Origin: an uncultured Myxococcales bacterium
GTDB lineage: Bacteria > Myxococcota_A > UBA9042 > DTJE01
Direction of reading: 5' to 3'
Assembly (NCBI GenBank): GCA_937975765.1
Contig: CALJUR010000120.1
Span: 98,302 to 162,301 of the forward strand
DNA length: 64,000 bases
Below the pieces are notes generated by a model. The model had not been told where the DNA came from. It saw nothing but the letters and a program-made list of their open reading frames with translations, and did no database searches. How positions within the stretch are numbered: the stretch's first letter is position 1; every line of letters begins with the position of its first letter. Made by a program: the position numbers and the translations under genes. Below, one piece after another: positions 43,534-53,094 of the stretch.

Positions 43534-46500
43534 GTGTCGATGCTGGCCGAGATCGCCCTGGCCGTCGCCGTCGCGTTCCCGGCCATGGTCTTCCTGCTGC
43601 TGGCGTACCTGGGAATCCGCCGCCTGGTGACCGTGTTCGTGATGCGGCGGCTGTCCCGCCGCGTCGGCCGGATCGACGACATCCTGAAGCACCACCAGCA
43701 GGAGCGGTTCCAGTCGCTGGACCGCCTGCTGTTCCAGCTGGGCGAGGTGCAGGACCTGCCCGCCGTCGAGGCCGCCCTGAACCGCGTCCTGCCCGGCAGC
43801 GGCGAGGAGCGCGCCCGGCTGCTGCAGGTGTACCGTTCGCTGGGCATCATCGACCGGTACCTGAAGGACCTCCGGGAGGCCAACTCCCGGGCCGTGCGGA
43901 CGGCCGCCGCCCACGCCCTGGGCGACCTGCAGGTGCTGGAGGCCATCCCCGTGCTGGTCGCGGCGATGCGCGACCCCGACGAGGACGCCCAGACGGTCAA
44001 GCTGGCCGCGGCGCAGGCGCTGGGCCGCATGCAGTCGAAGGAGGCGATCCCGCTGCTGCTGGCCGAGCTGCACAACCGCGACCACTGGGCGTCGCCGCGC
44101 ATCGCCGACCTGCTGGTGTCGTTCGGGGAGGCGGCGGTGCCGGCGCTGGTGGCGGCCCTGTCGGACGAGACGAACGCGAACGTCCGCGCCTGGGCGGCCC
44201 AGACGCTGGGCCGCATCCGCGCCCTGGCCGCCGAGGCCCCGCTGCTGGCGCGGCTGCGCGACCGGTCCGAACAGGTGCGCATGTCGGCCGCCGAGGCGCT
44301 GGGCAACCTGGCGTTGCGGTCCAGCGTGGACGAACTGATGCACGTGGCCCTGCACGACCCGGTGGCGCCGGTGCGCGCGGAGGCCGCGCGGGCGCTGGGT
44401 CGCCTGGGAGACCCCGCCGCGCTGGACAGCCTGTTCACGCTGCTGGCGGACCCCGACTACTGGACCCGGCTGCGCGTGATCGGGGCCATCGAGCTGATCC
44501 GGCCGGAGGACACGTCCCGGCTGGAGGCGCTGCTGCACGACCCGTCGCCGGAGGTGCGCAACCGGGCCGCGGTTGCCCTGGACCGGGTGGGCGTGCTGGC
44601 GGCGCGGGTGGAGGATCTGGCATCCGCCGACCGGGCGATGCGCGAGCGCGCCGCGCGGCTGCTTCTGGACGCGGGCCGGGCCGGCCTGGTGCAGTCGCTG
44701 ATGGCGTACCTGGAGCACGACGACCTGCGGATCCGGTCGCGCATGGCCGAACTGCTGGGGTCCCTGGGCAACCCCGACGTCGTGCCGACGCTGGCGGACC
44801 GCCTGGACGATCCCGGCTGGCCGGTGCGGGTGCGTGTGCTGGAGGCGCTGGCGAAGCTGCGGCCGCCGGACGGGCCGTCCCGGGTGCTGCCGGCGCTGTC
44901 GGATCCCGAGGAGGCGGTCCGGGCGGCGGCGGTGGCCGCGCTGAAGGAGTTCGGGGTCGGCCAGGAAGGCGGGGTGGTGGAGGCCCTGGTGGCGCTGTTC
45001 GACAGCCCCAACGTGGAGGTCCGCGCGGGGATCGTCGAGGCCGTGGCGCACCTGCCGCACCCCCTGACCCGGGGGCTGATGGACCGCGCCCTGGCGGATC
45101 CCCATGCCGACGTCCGGCTGCGCGCGCTGAAGGCCGCGGGCCGGCGTGCCGAACCGGCGTGGCTGGCGGCGATCCGCGAGCAGTTGCTGGACACCGACCC
45201 CCGGCTGCGGGTCGAGGGGATCGTGGCGCTGTCCCGGATCGGCACGGCGCAGGCCGTCGAGGCGATGCTGCCGATGATGGACAGCCCGGACCCCGGGCTG
45301 CGGGAGGTGCTGACCGACGAACTGGCCTCGCGGCGACTGGAGGCTGCCCGCTGGATGGGCTGCCGGATTCCCGGCCGGGAGGCGAAGGTGGCGTTCGCCT
45401 GGCTGCTGGGCAAGTCCGGCGACCCGGACGTCCTGCCCGAACTGGAGAGGCTGGCCGCCTCCCCGGAGTTCGAGGTGCGCGCGGCCGTGGCCGGCGCGAT
45501 GGGACGCCTGGGCGATCCGTGCGTGCGCGAGATGCTGGGGGGCCTGCTGGCCGATCGCAACGAGCGGGTGCGGGCGGCGGCGGCCAACGCCCTGGGGCGC
45601 ATCGGCGGGGAGGCCTCCGCGGGCCTGCTGGAAGGCCTGCTGGACGACCCCGACCCGTTCGTGCGCAACCGCGCGGCCCTGGCCCTGGGCACCATCGGCG
45701 GCCCGGCGTCCCGGGCGGTGCTGCAGCGTGCCCGCGGGCGGTACGACGACCCCGTCTTCCTGGACCACGTACTGGTGGGCCTGGGGCTGTGCGGCGGGGC
45801 GGGCGCGTTCGGGCTGGCCGTCGGCGCGATGTCCGATCCGGCCCGGCAGGCGCGGCTGCAGCGCGTGCTGGACGGCGAGCCTCCCGAACTGCGCGAGCGG
45901 TTCTTCCACGCGATGGAGCCGGCCGGGACCGACGGGATGGGCCCCTTCCTGACGCCGGACGAGGTGCTGGCCCAGTGCGTCTCGATCCTCCGGTCGCACG
46001 GCGACCCGAAGGCGCGGCTGGCCGCGGTGTCCTCGATGAGGAACCTGCCGGCCGACGAGGTCCGGGACCCGCTGGCGGACGCGGTGGCCACCGACCCGTC
46101 GGCCGAGGTCCGGGCGCTGTCGCTGGAGATCCTGGCCCGCATGTCCCCCGACCCGGCGTTGCAGGCGCTGTTCCTGAAGGCGCTGCGGGACCCCGCCCCG
46201 GCCGTGCAGGTCCAGGCGGCCCGTGGCCTGGCCGGCACGGGCGCCCCGGTGGGCAACGTCGAGCTGCTGCGCGCGTTCCACACCGACGACCCGTCCCTTC
46301 GGGAGGTGCTGGTGCAGACCCTGGCCGGCCTGAACGCGGGACGCATGCCCGCGTTCCTGGACGACCTGATGGGCTTCACCGACGGCGACGTCCTGCAGGG
46401 GGGGCTGGAGGTGGTCGGGGCCCTGAAGGACCCGGCGTCGGCGGGCCTGCTGTCGGCGTGGCTGGCGGACCGGAAGCCGGGGCTGCGCGCGGCCGCCGCC

Positions 46501-47196
46501 CGGGCGATGGGCCGGCTGGGCGCGCCGGGGGCGGCCGACGCGCTGGGACGATGCCTGTCGGACCCGGTGGAGGCGGTGCGGTACGCGGCCGTCACGGGCC
46601 TGGCGGACCTGGACTCCCCGGAGGCCGTCGAGGCGCTGAAGGGGGCGCTGGTGGACCCCTCGCCCTGGGTGCGGATGGCGCTGGCCCGGGCGGTGTCCGG
46701 GCGGAGGGACGGGCCGCGTCCGGGGCCGCTGGCGGGCCTGCTGGACGTCCTGGCGGGAGACCCGGACGACGGCGTGCGGGTCGAGGCCCTGCTGGCCATC
46801 GCGGTGTCCGCGGACGCGTCCGGCCGGGCCGCCTTCCCGGCGCGCGTGGAGGCGCAGCCCCGCGCGGTGCGCGTGCTGCTGAAGGAGGTCGACCTGTCCC
46901 ACCCGGCGCTGGTCGCGCTGGCCCGGCGGGTCGAGGAGGACCGGGACGCGTGGTCGCGCACGTCCGCACTCCAGGCCCTGGCCGCGCTGGGGCGCTGCCC
47001 CGAGGCGATGCTGGTGCAGGCCTTCCGCGACCCGGCTCCCGAGGTGCGGGCGCTGGCCGCGGCCCTGCTGCCGGCCGAGGCCTCGGGCGAGGCCCGCGCG
47101 GCCCGGCGACGGCTGGAGCGGGACCCTGTGGAGGCGGTTCGGGCGGCGGCGGGAGAACCTTCCGGGCGGCGGCCCGGCGCGGAGGACTGGGCATGA
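43534..47196 (+). CDS. Large membrane-anchored HEAT-repeat protein
   Basis: 1220 aa from GTG 43534 (ATG 43540 is equally possible). One membrane segment lies near the N-terminus (about 8-30), then a charged linker. From about residue 105 to the end there is an almost continuous array of HEAT/PBS-lyase-type repeats of about 31 residues, with units like VRAAAANALGRIGGEASAGL and AVRYAAVTGLADLDSPEAVE recurring dozens of times. Such solenoids are protein-binding scaffolds; no catalytic domain is visible. It is coupled to a CheY-like protein and a histidine kinase, suggesting a scaffold whose binding is switched by phosphorylation. It ends 24 nt from the convergent purL. Confidence 0.92.
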   Translation: MSMLAEIALAVAVAFPAMVFLLLAYLGIRRLVTVFVMRRLSRRVGRIDDILKHHQQERFQSLDRLLFQLGEVQDLPAVEAALNRVLPGSGEERARLLQVYRSLGIIDRYLKDLREANSRAVRTAAAHALGDLQVLEAIPVLVAAMRDPDEDAQTVKLAAAQALGRMQSKEAIPLLLAELHNRDHWASPRIADLLVSFGEAAVPALVAALSDETNANVRAWAAQTLGRIRALAAEAPLLARLRDRSEQVRMSAAEALGNLALRSSVDELMHVALHDPVAPVRAEAARALGRLGDPAALDSLFTLLADPDYWTRLRVIGAIELIRPEDTSRLEALLHDPSPEVRNRAAVALDRVGVLAARVEDLASADRAMRERAARLLLDAGRAGLVQSLMAYLEHDDLRIRSRMAELLGSLGNPDVVPTLADRLDDPGWPVRVRVLEALAKLRPPDGPSRVLPALSDPEEAVRAAAVAALKEFGVGQEGGVVEALVALFDSPNVEVRAGIVEAVAHLPHPLTRGLMDRALADPHADVRLRALKAAGRRAEPAWLAAIREQLLDTDPRLRVEGIVALSRIGTAQAVEAMLPMMDSPDPGLREVLTDELASRRLEAARWMGCRIPGREAKVAFAWLLGKSGDPDVLPELERLAASPEFEVRAAVAGAMGRLGDPCVREMLGGLLADRNERVRAAAANALGRIGGEASAGLLEGLLDDPDPFVRNRAALALGTIGGPASRAVLQRARGRYDDPVFLDHVLVGLGLCGGAGAFGLAVGAMSDPARQARLQRVLDGEPPELRERFFHAMEPAGTDGMGPFLTPDEVLAQCVSILRSHGDPKARLAAVSSMRNLPADEVRDPLADAVATDPSAEVRALSLEILARMSPDPALQALFLKALRDPAPAVQVQAARGLAGTGAPVGNVELLRAFHTDDPSLREVLVQTLAGLNAGRMPAFLDDLMGFTDGDVLQGGLEVVGALKDPASAGLLSAWLADRKPGLRAAAARAMGRLGAPGAADALGRCLSDPVEAVRYAAVTGLADLDSPEAVEALKGALVDPSPWVRMALARAVSGRRDGPRPGPLAGLLDVLAGDPDDGVRVEALLAIAVSADASGRAAFPARVEAQPRAVRVLLKEVDLSHPALVALARRVEEDRDAWSRTSALQALAALGRCPEAMLVQAFRDPAPEVRALAAALLPAEASGEARAARRRLERDPVEAVRAAAGEPSGRRPGAEDWA

Positions 47197-47220
47197 CGGG
47201 AAGCCCGGCAGCGGGGGCGA

Positions 47221-50200
47221 CTACCTCCGCCCGCAGGCGAACGCGTAGGCGTTGCGGAACATCCGCATCCACGGTCCGGCCTCGCCCGTGAACAGGCCGG
47301 CCGGCCGGTACGACATCTGCACGGACCGGAAGCCGCGCTCGGGGTGGGGCATCAGGATCAGGGCCCGCCCGTCGGCCGACGTGAAGCCGGTCAGGCCTCC
47401 CTCGGATCCGTTCGGGTTCAGCGGGTAGCGCTCGGCCGGCTGCCCGAAGTGGTCCACGAACCGCACCGGCGCCAGGCCGCCCGCGACGATCGCCTCCCGG
47501 TCCGCCGGCGTCCCGAACACCGCCAGCCCCTCGCCGTGCGCCACCGGGATCGGCACCCGCGACCCCTCCATGCCGGCCAGCAGCACCGACGGCGACGGCA
47601 GGATCTCGACGGTCGAGAAGCGCGCCTCGAACTGCTCGCAGACGTTCCTGTGGAAGGTCGGCCAGTGCGCCGCGCCCGGGATGATCCCCTTCAACTGCGA
47701 CACCATCTGGCAGCCGTTGCAGACGCCCAGCGTGAAGGTGTCGGGCCGCTGGAAGAACGCCGAGAACATCTGCAGCAGCCGGTCGTTGTAGAGGATCGAC
47801 CGCGCCCATCCCGACCCCGCGCCCAGCACGTCGCCGTAACTGAAGCCGCCGCAAGCCACCAGTCCCGCGAAGTCGCGCAGGTCCACCCGGTCCGCGTGCA
47901 GGTCCGTCATGTGCACGTCGAACGACTCGAACCCGGCCAGCGCGAATGCCGCCGCCATCTCCACGTGGCCGTTGACGCCCTGCTCGCGCAGGATCGCCAC
48001 GCGCGGCGGGCGCGCCACGGCGGGCGCCTCGGGCACCGCGTCCGGGTCGTAGGTCACCTCGAAGGTCATGCCCGGGTCGTCGGGCTCCAGCGCGTCCCGG
48101 TATTCCTGCAGGGCGGTCGCGGGGTTGTCGCGCAGCGTCTGCATCCGGTGGGTCAGCGCCGACCACAGGCGCCGGAAGTCCGGGATCCCCGCCTCCACGG
48201 CCGCCAGTCCGCCCACCGACACCTTGACCCGCCGATCCCCGCGCGGCGCACCGATGACCCGCGCCACGTCCGCCAGGCCGTGCGCGGCCAGCACGCCCTG
48301 CACCTCGGCCAGGCGGTCGACCGCGACCTGCAGCACCGCGCCCAGTTCCTCGCTGAACAGCGGCGCCAGCGGGGCCTCCGGGTCGCCGGGCAGGTCCGCC
48401 ACCAGGCCGCGCCCGCCCGCCATCGCCATCTCGGCCAGCGCCACCACCGCGCCGCCGTCCGACCGGTCGTGGTACGCCAGCAGCAGGCCCTTGCCCACCA
48501 GTTCCTGCATCGCCGCGAAGAAGGCCGCGAACCGCGCGGGGTCGTCCAGGTCCGGCGGCTGGTCGCCCGCCTGGTTGTAGACCTGCGCCAGCGCGCTGCC
48601 GCCCAGCCGGTTCCTGCCGGCCCCCAGGTCCACCAGCACCAGCGACGAGTCCCCCGGCTTGAGGTCCGGCGTGACCGTCCTCCGCACGTCCCGCACGGGG
48701 GCGAACGCGCTGACGACCAGGCTCAGCGGCGCCGTCTGACGGTGCGTCGCGTCGCCGTTCGACTCCCAGGTCGTCCGCATCGACAGCGAGTCCTTGCCGA
48801 CCGGGATCGACACGCCCAGCTTCGGGCAAAGGTCCAGGCCCACCGCCGCGACGGTGTCGAACAGCTTCGCGTCCTCGCCGGCCTCGCCGCACGCGCACAT
48901 CCAGTTGGCCGACAGCCTGGCCTTCCCGATCGCGCCCACGTCCGCGCACGCCAGGTTCGCCAGCGCCTCGCCCACCGCCATGCGCCCCGACGCCGGCGCG
49001 TCGATCACCGCGATCGGGGTCCGCTCGCCGGTCGCCATCGCCTCGCCCGTGGTCGCGCGGTATCCCGTGGTCGTCACGGCGCAGTCCGACACGGGAATCT
49101 GGAAGGGGCCCGCCATCTGGTCCCGGTGCACCATGCCGGTGACCGAGCGGTCCGTGATCGTGACCAGGAACGTCTTGTCCGCGACCGACGGCAGTTGCAG
49201 CACCCGCGCCAGCGCCTGCGGGGCGGTCACCCCGGACAGGTCCAGCGGCGGCGGCCGCGTCGCGTCGCGCACCACGTCCCGCAGCATCCGGGGCGGCTTG
49301 CCCAGCAGCACGTCCAGCGGCATGTCGATCGGCCGGTCCCCGAAGTGCGCATCCTCCAGCACCAGCCGCCCGTCGCCGGTCGCCGTGCCGATGAACGCCA
49401 CCGGGCACCGCTCGCGCCGGCAGACCGCCTCGAACCGCTCGCGGTCCCCGCGCCCCACGGCCAGCACGTACCGCTCCTGCGCCTCGCAGCACCAGATCTC
49501 CATGGGGCTCATGGAGGTCTCCTCGTTCGGCACGTCGCGCAACTGGAACACCGCGCCGGTCTTCTCGACCAGTTCGGGGCAGCCGTTCGACAGGCCGCCC
49601 GCGCCGATGTCGTGGATGCTGAGGATCGGGTTGTCCGCGCCCATCGCGACGCAGGTGTCGATGACCTCCTGGCAGCGGCGTTCCATCTCGGCGTTGCCGC
49701 GCTGCACGCTGTCGAAGTCCAGGGCCTCGTCGTTGCTGCCCGTGCCCATCGACGACGCCGCGCCGCCGCCCAGCCCGATGCGCATCGCCGGCCCGCCGAT
49801 CTGCACGATCCGCGCGCCCGCCGGCACCGCCTTCTTGTGCACCTGCGCGCGCCGGATGCTGCCCATGCCGCCCGCCAGCATGATCGGCTTGTGGTAGCCT
49901 CGGTACCGCCCGGCGACCTGCTCCTCGTAGGTCCGGAAGAAGCCGCACAACTGCGGCCGGCCGAACTCGTTGCCGAACGCCGCGCCGCCGATCGGGCCCT
50001 CCAGCATGATCGCCAGCGGCTTGGCCAGGCGCCGCGGATGCTCGGCGTGCTCGCGTTCCCAGGGCAGCACGTGTCCCGGCAGGCGCAGGTTCGACACCAT
50101 GAACCCGCAAAGACCCGCCTTGGTCTTGCTGCCGGTGCCGGTCGCCGCCTCGTCGCGGATCTCGCCGCCCACGCCCGTCGCCGCGCCCGGGAAGGGGCTG

Positions 50201-51102
50201 ATGGCCGTCGGGTGGTTGTGCGTCTCGACCTTCATGATCAGGTCGACCTGGTCGTCCTGGAACGAGTAGCCGTGCGTGGCGGGATCGACCTCGAAGGCCT
50301 GCGCGCGGACGCCCTCGACGACGCCCGAGTTGTCCTTGTAGGCCACCAGCGTGCCTTCCGGGTGCGCGGCGTGGGTGTGCTTGATCATGCCGAACAGCGA
50401 CGCATCCTGGGCCTGCCCGTCGATCACCCACTCGGCGTTGAAGATCTTGTGTCGGCAGTGCTCGCTGTTCACCTGCCCGAACATCACCAGTTCGGTGTCG
50501 GTCGGGTTGCGGCCGGCCTGCACGTACGCGTCGCACAGGTACCGCATCTCCTCGTCGCTGATCGCGAGGCCCATCGTGCGATCGGCCTCCCGCAGCGCGT
50601 CGATGCCGCGTCCCAGGACGTCGAACACGCGCCCCGGCGCCGGCGGCCGGTGCTCGAAGAAGTCCGCGAGGTCCGTGTACACCCCCTCGGTCATCCGGTC
50701 GTGCAGCGCCTCGACCGCCCGGCCCAGCACCGGCAGGCCGACGTCCGCCCCTCCCGCGTCCCGCAGCCGGAACCGGATGCCGCGCTCGACCCGGCGGACC
50801 GCGACGAGGCCGCAGTTGTGGAAGATGTCGGTGGCCTTGGAGGACCACGGCGAGATGGTGCCCGTGCGCGGCGTCACGAGGAAGCCGCCCGTCGCCGCCG
50901 GTCCGTCCGCCGCGTTCAGCAGCGCCCGCGTCCGGCCCTCGGTCTCCGGGTCCATCGGCCGGGCCAGGTCCAGCAGGTAGACCCAGGTCGCCTGGATCGT
51001 CGCGCCCGCCATCGAAGGCAGCCGCGCGGCCAGGGCCTGCACCAGCGCCTCCAGGCGGAACGGGGAGAATGCCGACCGGCCTTCCAGCATGAACGGTGCC
51101 AC
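47221..51102 (-). CDS. purL: Phosphoribosylformylglycinamidine synthase, long single-chain form
   Basis: 1293 aa, matching the long PurL of E. coli (1295 aa). It converts FGAR, glutamine and ATP to FGAM in purine synthesis. Order: N-terminal PurS-like region, linker, AIR-synthase-type ATP domains (VKVETHNHPTAISPFPGAAT, GGPAMRIGLGGGAASS, GVTAPQALARVLQLPSVADK), a second AIRS half (SIPVGKDSLSMRTTW) and a class I glutaminase (nucleophile Cys1128 in LGVCNGCQM; PHPERGFRS). Start GTG 51102 is preferred over ATG 51114: GGAGG lies 5 nt before it and the N-terminus then aligns with known PurL. Single gene with its own promoter. Confidence 0.97.
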   Translation of the reverse strand: MAPFMLEGRSAFSPFRLEALVQALAARLPSMAGATIQATWVYLLDLARPMDPETEGRTRALLNAADGPAATGGFLVTPRTGTISPWSSKATDIFHNCGLVAVRRVERGIRFRLRDAGGADVGLPVLGRAVEALHDRMTEGVYTDLADFFEHRPPAPGRVFDVLGRGIDALREADRTMGLAISDEEMRYLCDAYVQAGRNPTDTELVMFGQVNSEHCRHKIFNAEWVIDGQAQDASLFGMIKHTHAAHPEGTLVAYKDNSGVVEGVRAQAFEVDPATHGYSFQDDQVDLIMKVETHNHPTAISPFPGAATGVGGEIRDEAATGTGSKTKAGLCGFMVSNLRLPGHVLPWEREHAEHPRRLAKPLAIMLEGPIGGAAFGNEFGRPQLCGFFRTYEEQVAGRYRGYHKPIMLAGGMGSIRRAQVHKKAVPAGARIVQIGGPAMRIGLGGGAASSMGTGSNDEALDFDSVQRGNAEMERRCQEVIDTCVAMGADNPILSIHDIGAGGLSNGCPELVEKTGAVFQLRDVPNEETSMSPMEIWCCEAQERYVLAVGRGDRERFEAVCRRERCPVAFIGTATGDGRLVLEDAHFGDRPIDMPLDVLLGKPPRMLRDVVRDATRPPPLDLSGVTAPQALARVLQLPSVADKTFLVTITDRSVTGMVHRDQMAGPFQIPVSDCAVTTTGYRATTGEAMATGERTPIAVIDAPASGRMAVGEALANLACADVGAIGKARLSANWMCACGEAGEDAKLFDTVAAVGLDLCPKLGVSIPVGKDSLSMRTTWESNGDATHRQTAPLSLVVSAFAPVRDVRRTVTPDLKPGDSSLVLVDLGAGRNRLGGSALAQVYNQAGDQPPDLDDPARFAAFFAAMQELVGKGLLLAYHDRSDGGAVVALAEMAMAGGRGLVADLPGDPEAPLAPLFSEELGAVLQVAVDRLAEVQGVLAAHGLADVARVIGAPRGDRRVKVSVGGLAAVEAGIPDFRRLWSALTHRMQTLRDNPATALQEYRDALEPDDPGMTFEVTYDPDAVPEAPAVARPPRVAILREQGVNGHVEMAAAFALAGFESFDVHMTDLHADRVDLRDFAGLVACGGFSYGDVLGAGSGWARSILYNDRLLQMFSAFFQRPDTFTLGVCNGCQMVSQLKGIIPGAAHWPTFHRNVCEQFEARFSTVEILPSPSVLLAGMEGSRVPIPVAHGEGLAVFGTPADREAIVAGGLAPVRFVDHFGQPAERYPLNPNGSEGGLTGFTSADGRALILMPHPERGFRSVQMSYRPAGLFTGEAGPWMRMFRNAYAFACGRR

Positions 51103-51133
51103 GGTGGCCTCCATGGAAGGAATGCGCTGCGCG

Positions 51134-51162
51134 CCTATAGCGCCAAACGCGCCCGGGCGCAA
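51134..51162 (-). promoter_or_regulatory. Promoter of purL
   Basis: Minus strand: -35 TTGCGC (51157-51162), 17-bp spacer, -10 TATAGG (51134-51139). A 12-bp GC palindrome (51149-51160) overlaps the spacer and -35. No purine-repressor-like site is recognised. Confidence 0.5.
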
Positions 51163-51163
51163 C

Positions 51164-53083
51164 CTACGGCGCCGGCCGCCGGAAGTACCGGCCCATCCAG
51201 TAGGCGATCCGGAAGTCCACGCCGGGCAGCAGCGCCGACCCGTCGCCGTCGCGGTTGGGCTGGTAGGGGTTCGACCGCCAGTGGAAGTTCGACGGACCGC
51301 GCAGCCGCATCGGGACGGGCTCCTGGGTGATCAAGTCCCCGTTGCGTCCCACGCAGCCCAGCACCGTGAAGTGCGTCGTCCCGTCCAGCGCGGTGCAGTC
51401 CGGCGAGTCCACCTTCGGGTCGTCCCCGGTGCACACCGCGTCCGGGCACTGGGCCACGCCGACGTTCCAGTACGGGGCCGCCGGGAACTCCTTCAGCGTC
51501 TGCACGCCCCGCCCCACCGCCCCGGCGTCCGGCGCCTGCTGCTGCGGCCACCAGGCGCTGCCGCCGGCCTCGCCATCCGCGAAGACGAAGTCATACAGGC
51601 TGTATCCGAAGTCCGCCGGCTGGCGGTCCTGCCCGGGCCGATCGTACAACTGGTCCCGCAGTCCCAGCCGCACCGCCTCGCGCGCATCGGGGTCGGCCAG
51701 GTACCGCATCGCCAGCCACGCCCCCTGGAAGGCCATGTTGTAGTTGGAGTAGTTGGACACGTACCCCATGTCCACCAGTTCGCCCAGGTGGTCCCGCACG
51801 ATCTCGTGCAGCCGCCTCTCCCCGATCAGCTTCCCGTACAGCCACGCCTTCAGGTCGGGGTCGTCGGTCACGTGCACCCACGCCGCGACGATGCCCAGCG
51901 CCATCACCGAGTGGAAGCCGTTCACGTAGTCTTCCGAGTAGAACTGGCCGTCGAAGTTGTGTTCGTTCAGCCAGCCGTGCAGCGTCGTGCGGCCGTCCGC
52001 GTCGATGACCTCCAGGTCGTACCCGCTGGGGCGAACGACCATCAGCTGCCGCGCCACCGCCATCGCGTCCGCCCGCAGCCGGTCCTTCTTCTCCTGCGGG
52101 ACGTCCGGATCCTGCCGCACCACCTCCCAGACCGCCGCGTACGCCGCGACCCAGCCGATGTACATGTCCCGGCTGACCGAGTCCTCCCAGACCAGGTTCG
52201 GGTAGCGGCCCGAGAAGTCCTGCCGCCAGGTGCCGTTGTTCTTCACCGGCGGCAAGGGGTTGCCCTGCCCGTCCTCCAGCGGCACGACCGTCACCGACGG
52301 GCCGTCGCCCGGCAGGTCGGTCCGGGCGATGCCGCGCACGATGACTCCGGGGGCGCCGGTGATGTCCACCACCACGTGCAGCGCGTCCATGTCGCCCAGC
52401 AGCCACTCCCGGGCCCGGGCGACGTCGGCACACGGGTAGCCCTGGTCCCGCAGCACCGCGTACCGGTAGGCATCGGCCGCGACCCCGTCGCCCGCGTACA
52501 GGCCCGCCACCTTGTGCTGCGACGTCAGCGCGGCCAGCGGGTCGGTCCCCGCGAACGCGGCCAGGTCCCACGCGGTCGGGTCCGCCGCGAAGTCCTGGAC
52601 CTTCTGCCGGAAATCGGCCTGGTCCAGGGCGATCGTCACGTCGGTGTTCAGGTGCATTGCCGCCGCGTTCAGGGCCGTCCAGACGCGGTCGTACGCGTTC
52701 GCCTTCGTCTCCAGGTCCGCGTCGTACCCCGCCTCGCCGGGGCCCGGGACCAGCGCCTTCCACGCGTACGTCCCGCTGCCGCACGCAGGCGGGTCGAACG
52801 GCACCTCGGGCAGGGCGTCGGGGCCATACTCCGGGCCCGGGTCCGCGGCGGCCTCGGGCGCGGCGTCCTCCGCGACGTCCGCCGGCGAATCGTCTCCCTC
52901 CGGCAGGTCGGTCGCCTCCCCGGGCAGGTCCGCGACGGCCTCGGGCGCGACGTCGGGCAGGCCCTCCCCGGCGACGTCCCCCGCCAGGTCGGTCCCCGCA
53001 TCGCCCGCCGACGAGCCCCCGCACGCGGCCACGGTTGCCAGGGCCAGGAACAGGGCCAGCGCGAGAGCCCGGGTTCCGTTCAT
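51164..53083 (-). CDS. Secreted lipoprotein of unknown function with acidic tether and helical domain
   Basis: 639 aa. Lipoprotein signal (lipobox VAAC, Cys21), then an unusually long Asp/Glu/Ala/Pro tether (about 25-105). The mature domain is mostly helical and aromatic-rich, with repeated helix pairs (DMYIGWVAAYAAVWEVV, NGFHSVMALGIVAAWVHV, NYNMAFQGAWLAMRYL) that resemble an alpha/alpha-barrel such as polysaccharide lyases or glycosidases, but no catalytic signature is recognised. GGGAGG precedes ATG 53083. It lies 11 nt after the DUF362 gene, forming an operon. Confidence 0.83.
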   Translation of the reverse strand: MNGTRALALALFLALATVAACGGSSAGDAGTDLAGDVAGEGLPDVAPEAVADLPGEATDLPEGDDSPADVAEDAAPEAAADPGPEYGPDALPEVPFDPPACGSGTYAWKALVPGPGEAGYDADLETKANAYDRVWTALNAAAMHLNTDVTIALDQADFRQKVQDFAADPTAWDLAAFAGTDPLAALTSQHKVAGLYAGDGVAADAYRYAVLRDQGYPCADVARAREWLLGDMDALHVVVDITGAPGVIVRGIARTDLPGDGPSVTVVPLEDGQGNPLPPVKNNGTWRQDFSGRYPNLVWEDSVSRDMYIGWVAAYAAVWEVVRQDPDVPQEKKDRLRADAMAVARQLMVVRPSGYDLEVIDADGRTTLHGWLNEHNFDGQFYSEDYVNGFHSVMALGIVAAWVHVTDDPDLKAWLYGKLIGERRLHEIVRDHLGELVDMGYVSNYSNYNMAFQGAWLAMRYLADPDAREAVRLGLRDQLYDRPGQDRQPADFGYSLYDFVFADGEAGGSAWWPQQQAPDAGAVGRGVQTLKEFPAAPYWNVGVAQCPDAVCTGDDPKVDSPDCTALDGTTHFTVLGCVGRNGDLITQEPVPMRLRGPSNFHWRSNPYQPNRDGDGSALLPGVDFRIAYWMGRYFRRPAP

Positions 53084-53094
53084 GGGGGACCTCC

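Noticed and set aside
51149..51160. 12-bp palindrome as a terminator of the lipoprotein gene
   Set aside because: It lies inside the predicted purL promoter, and GC palindromes are common here; no loop or U tract supports termination.
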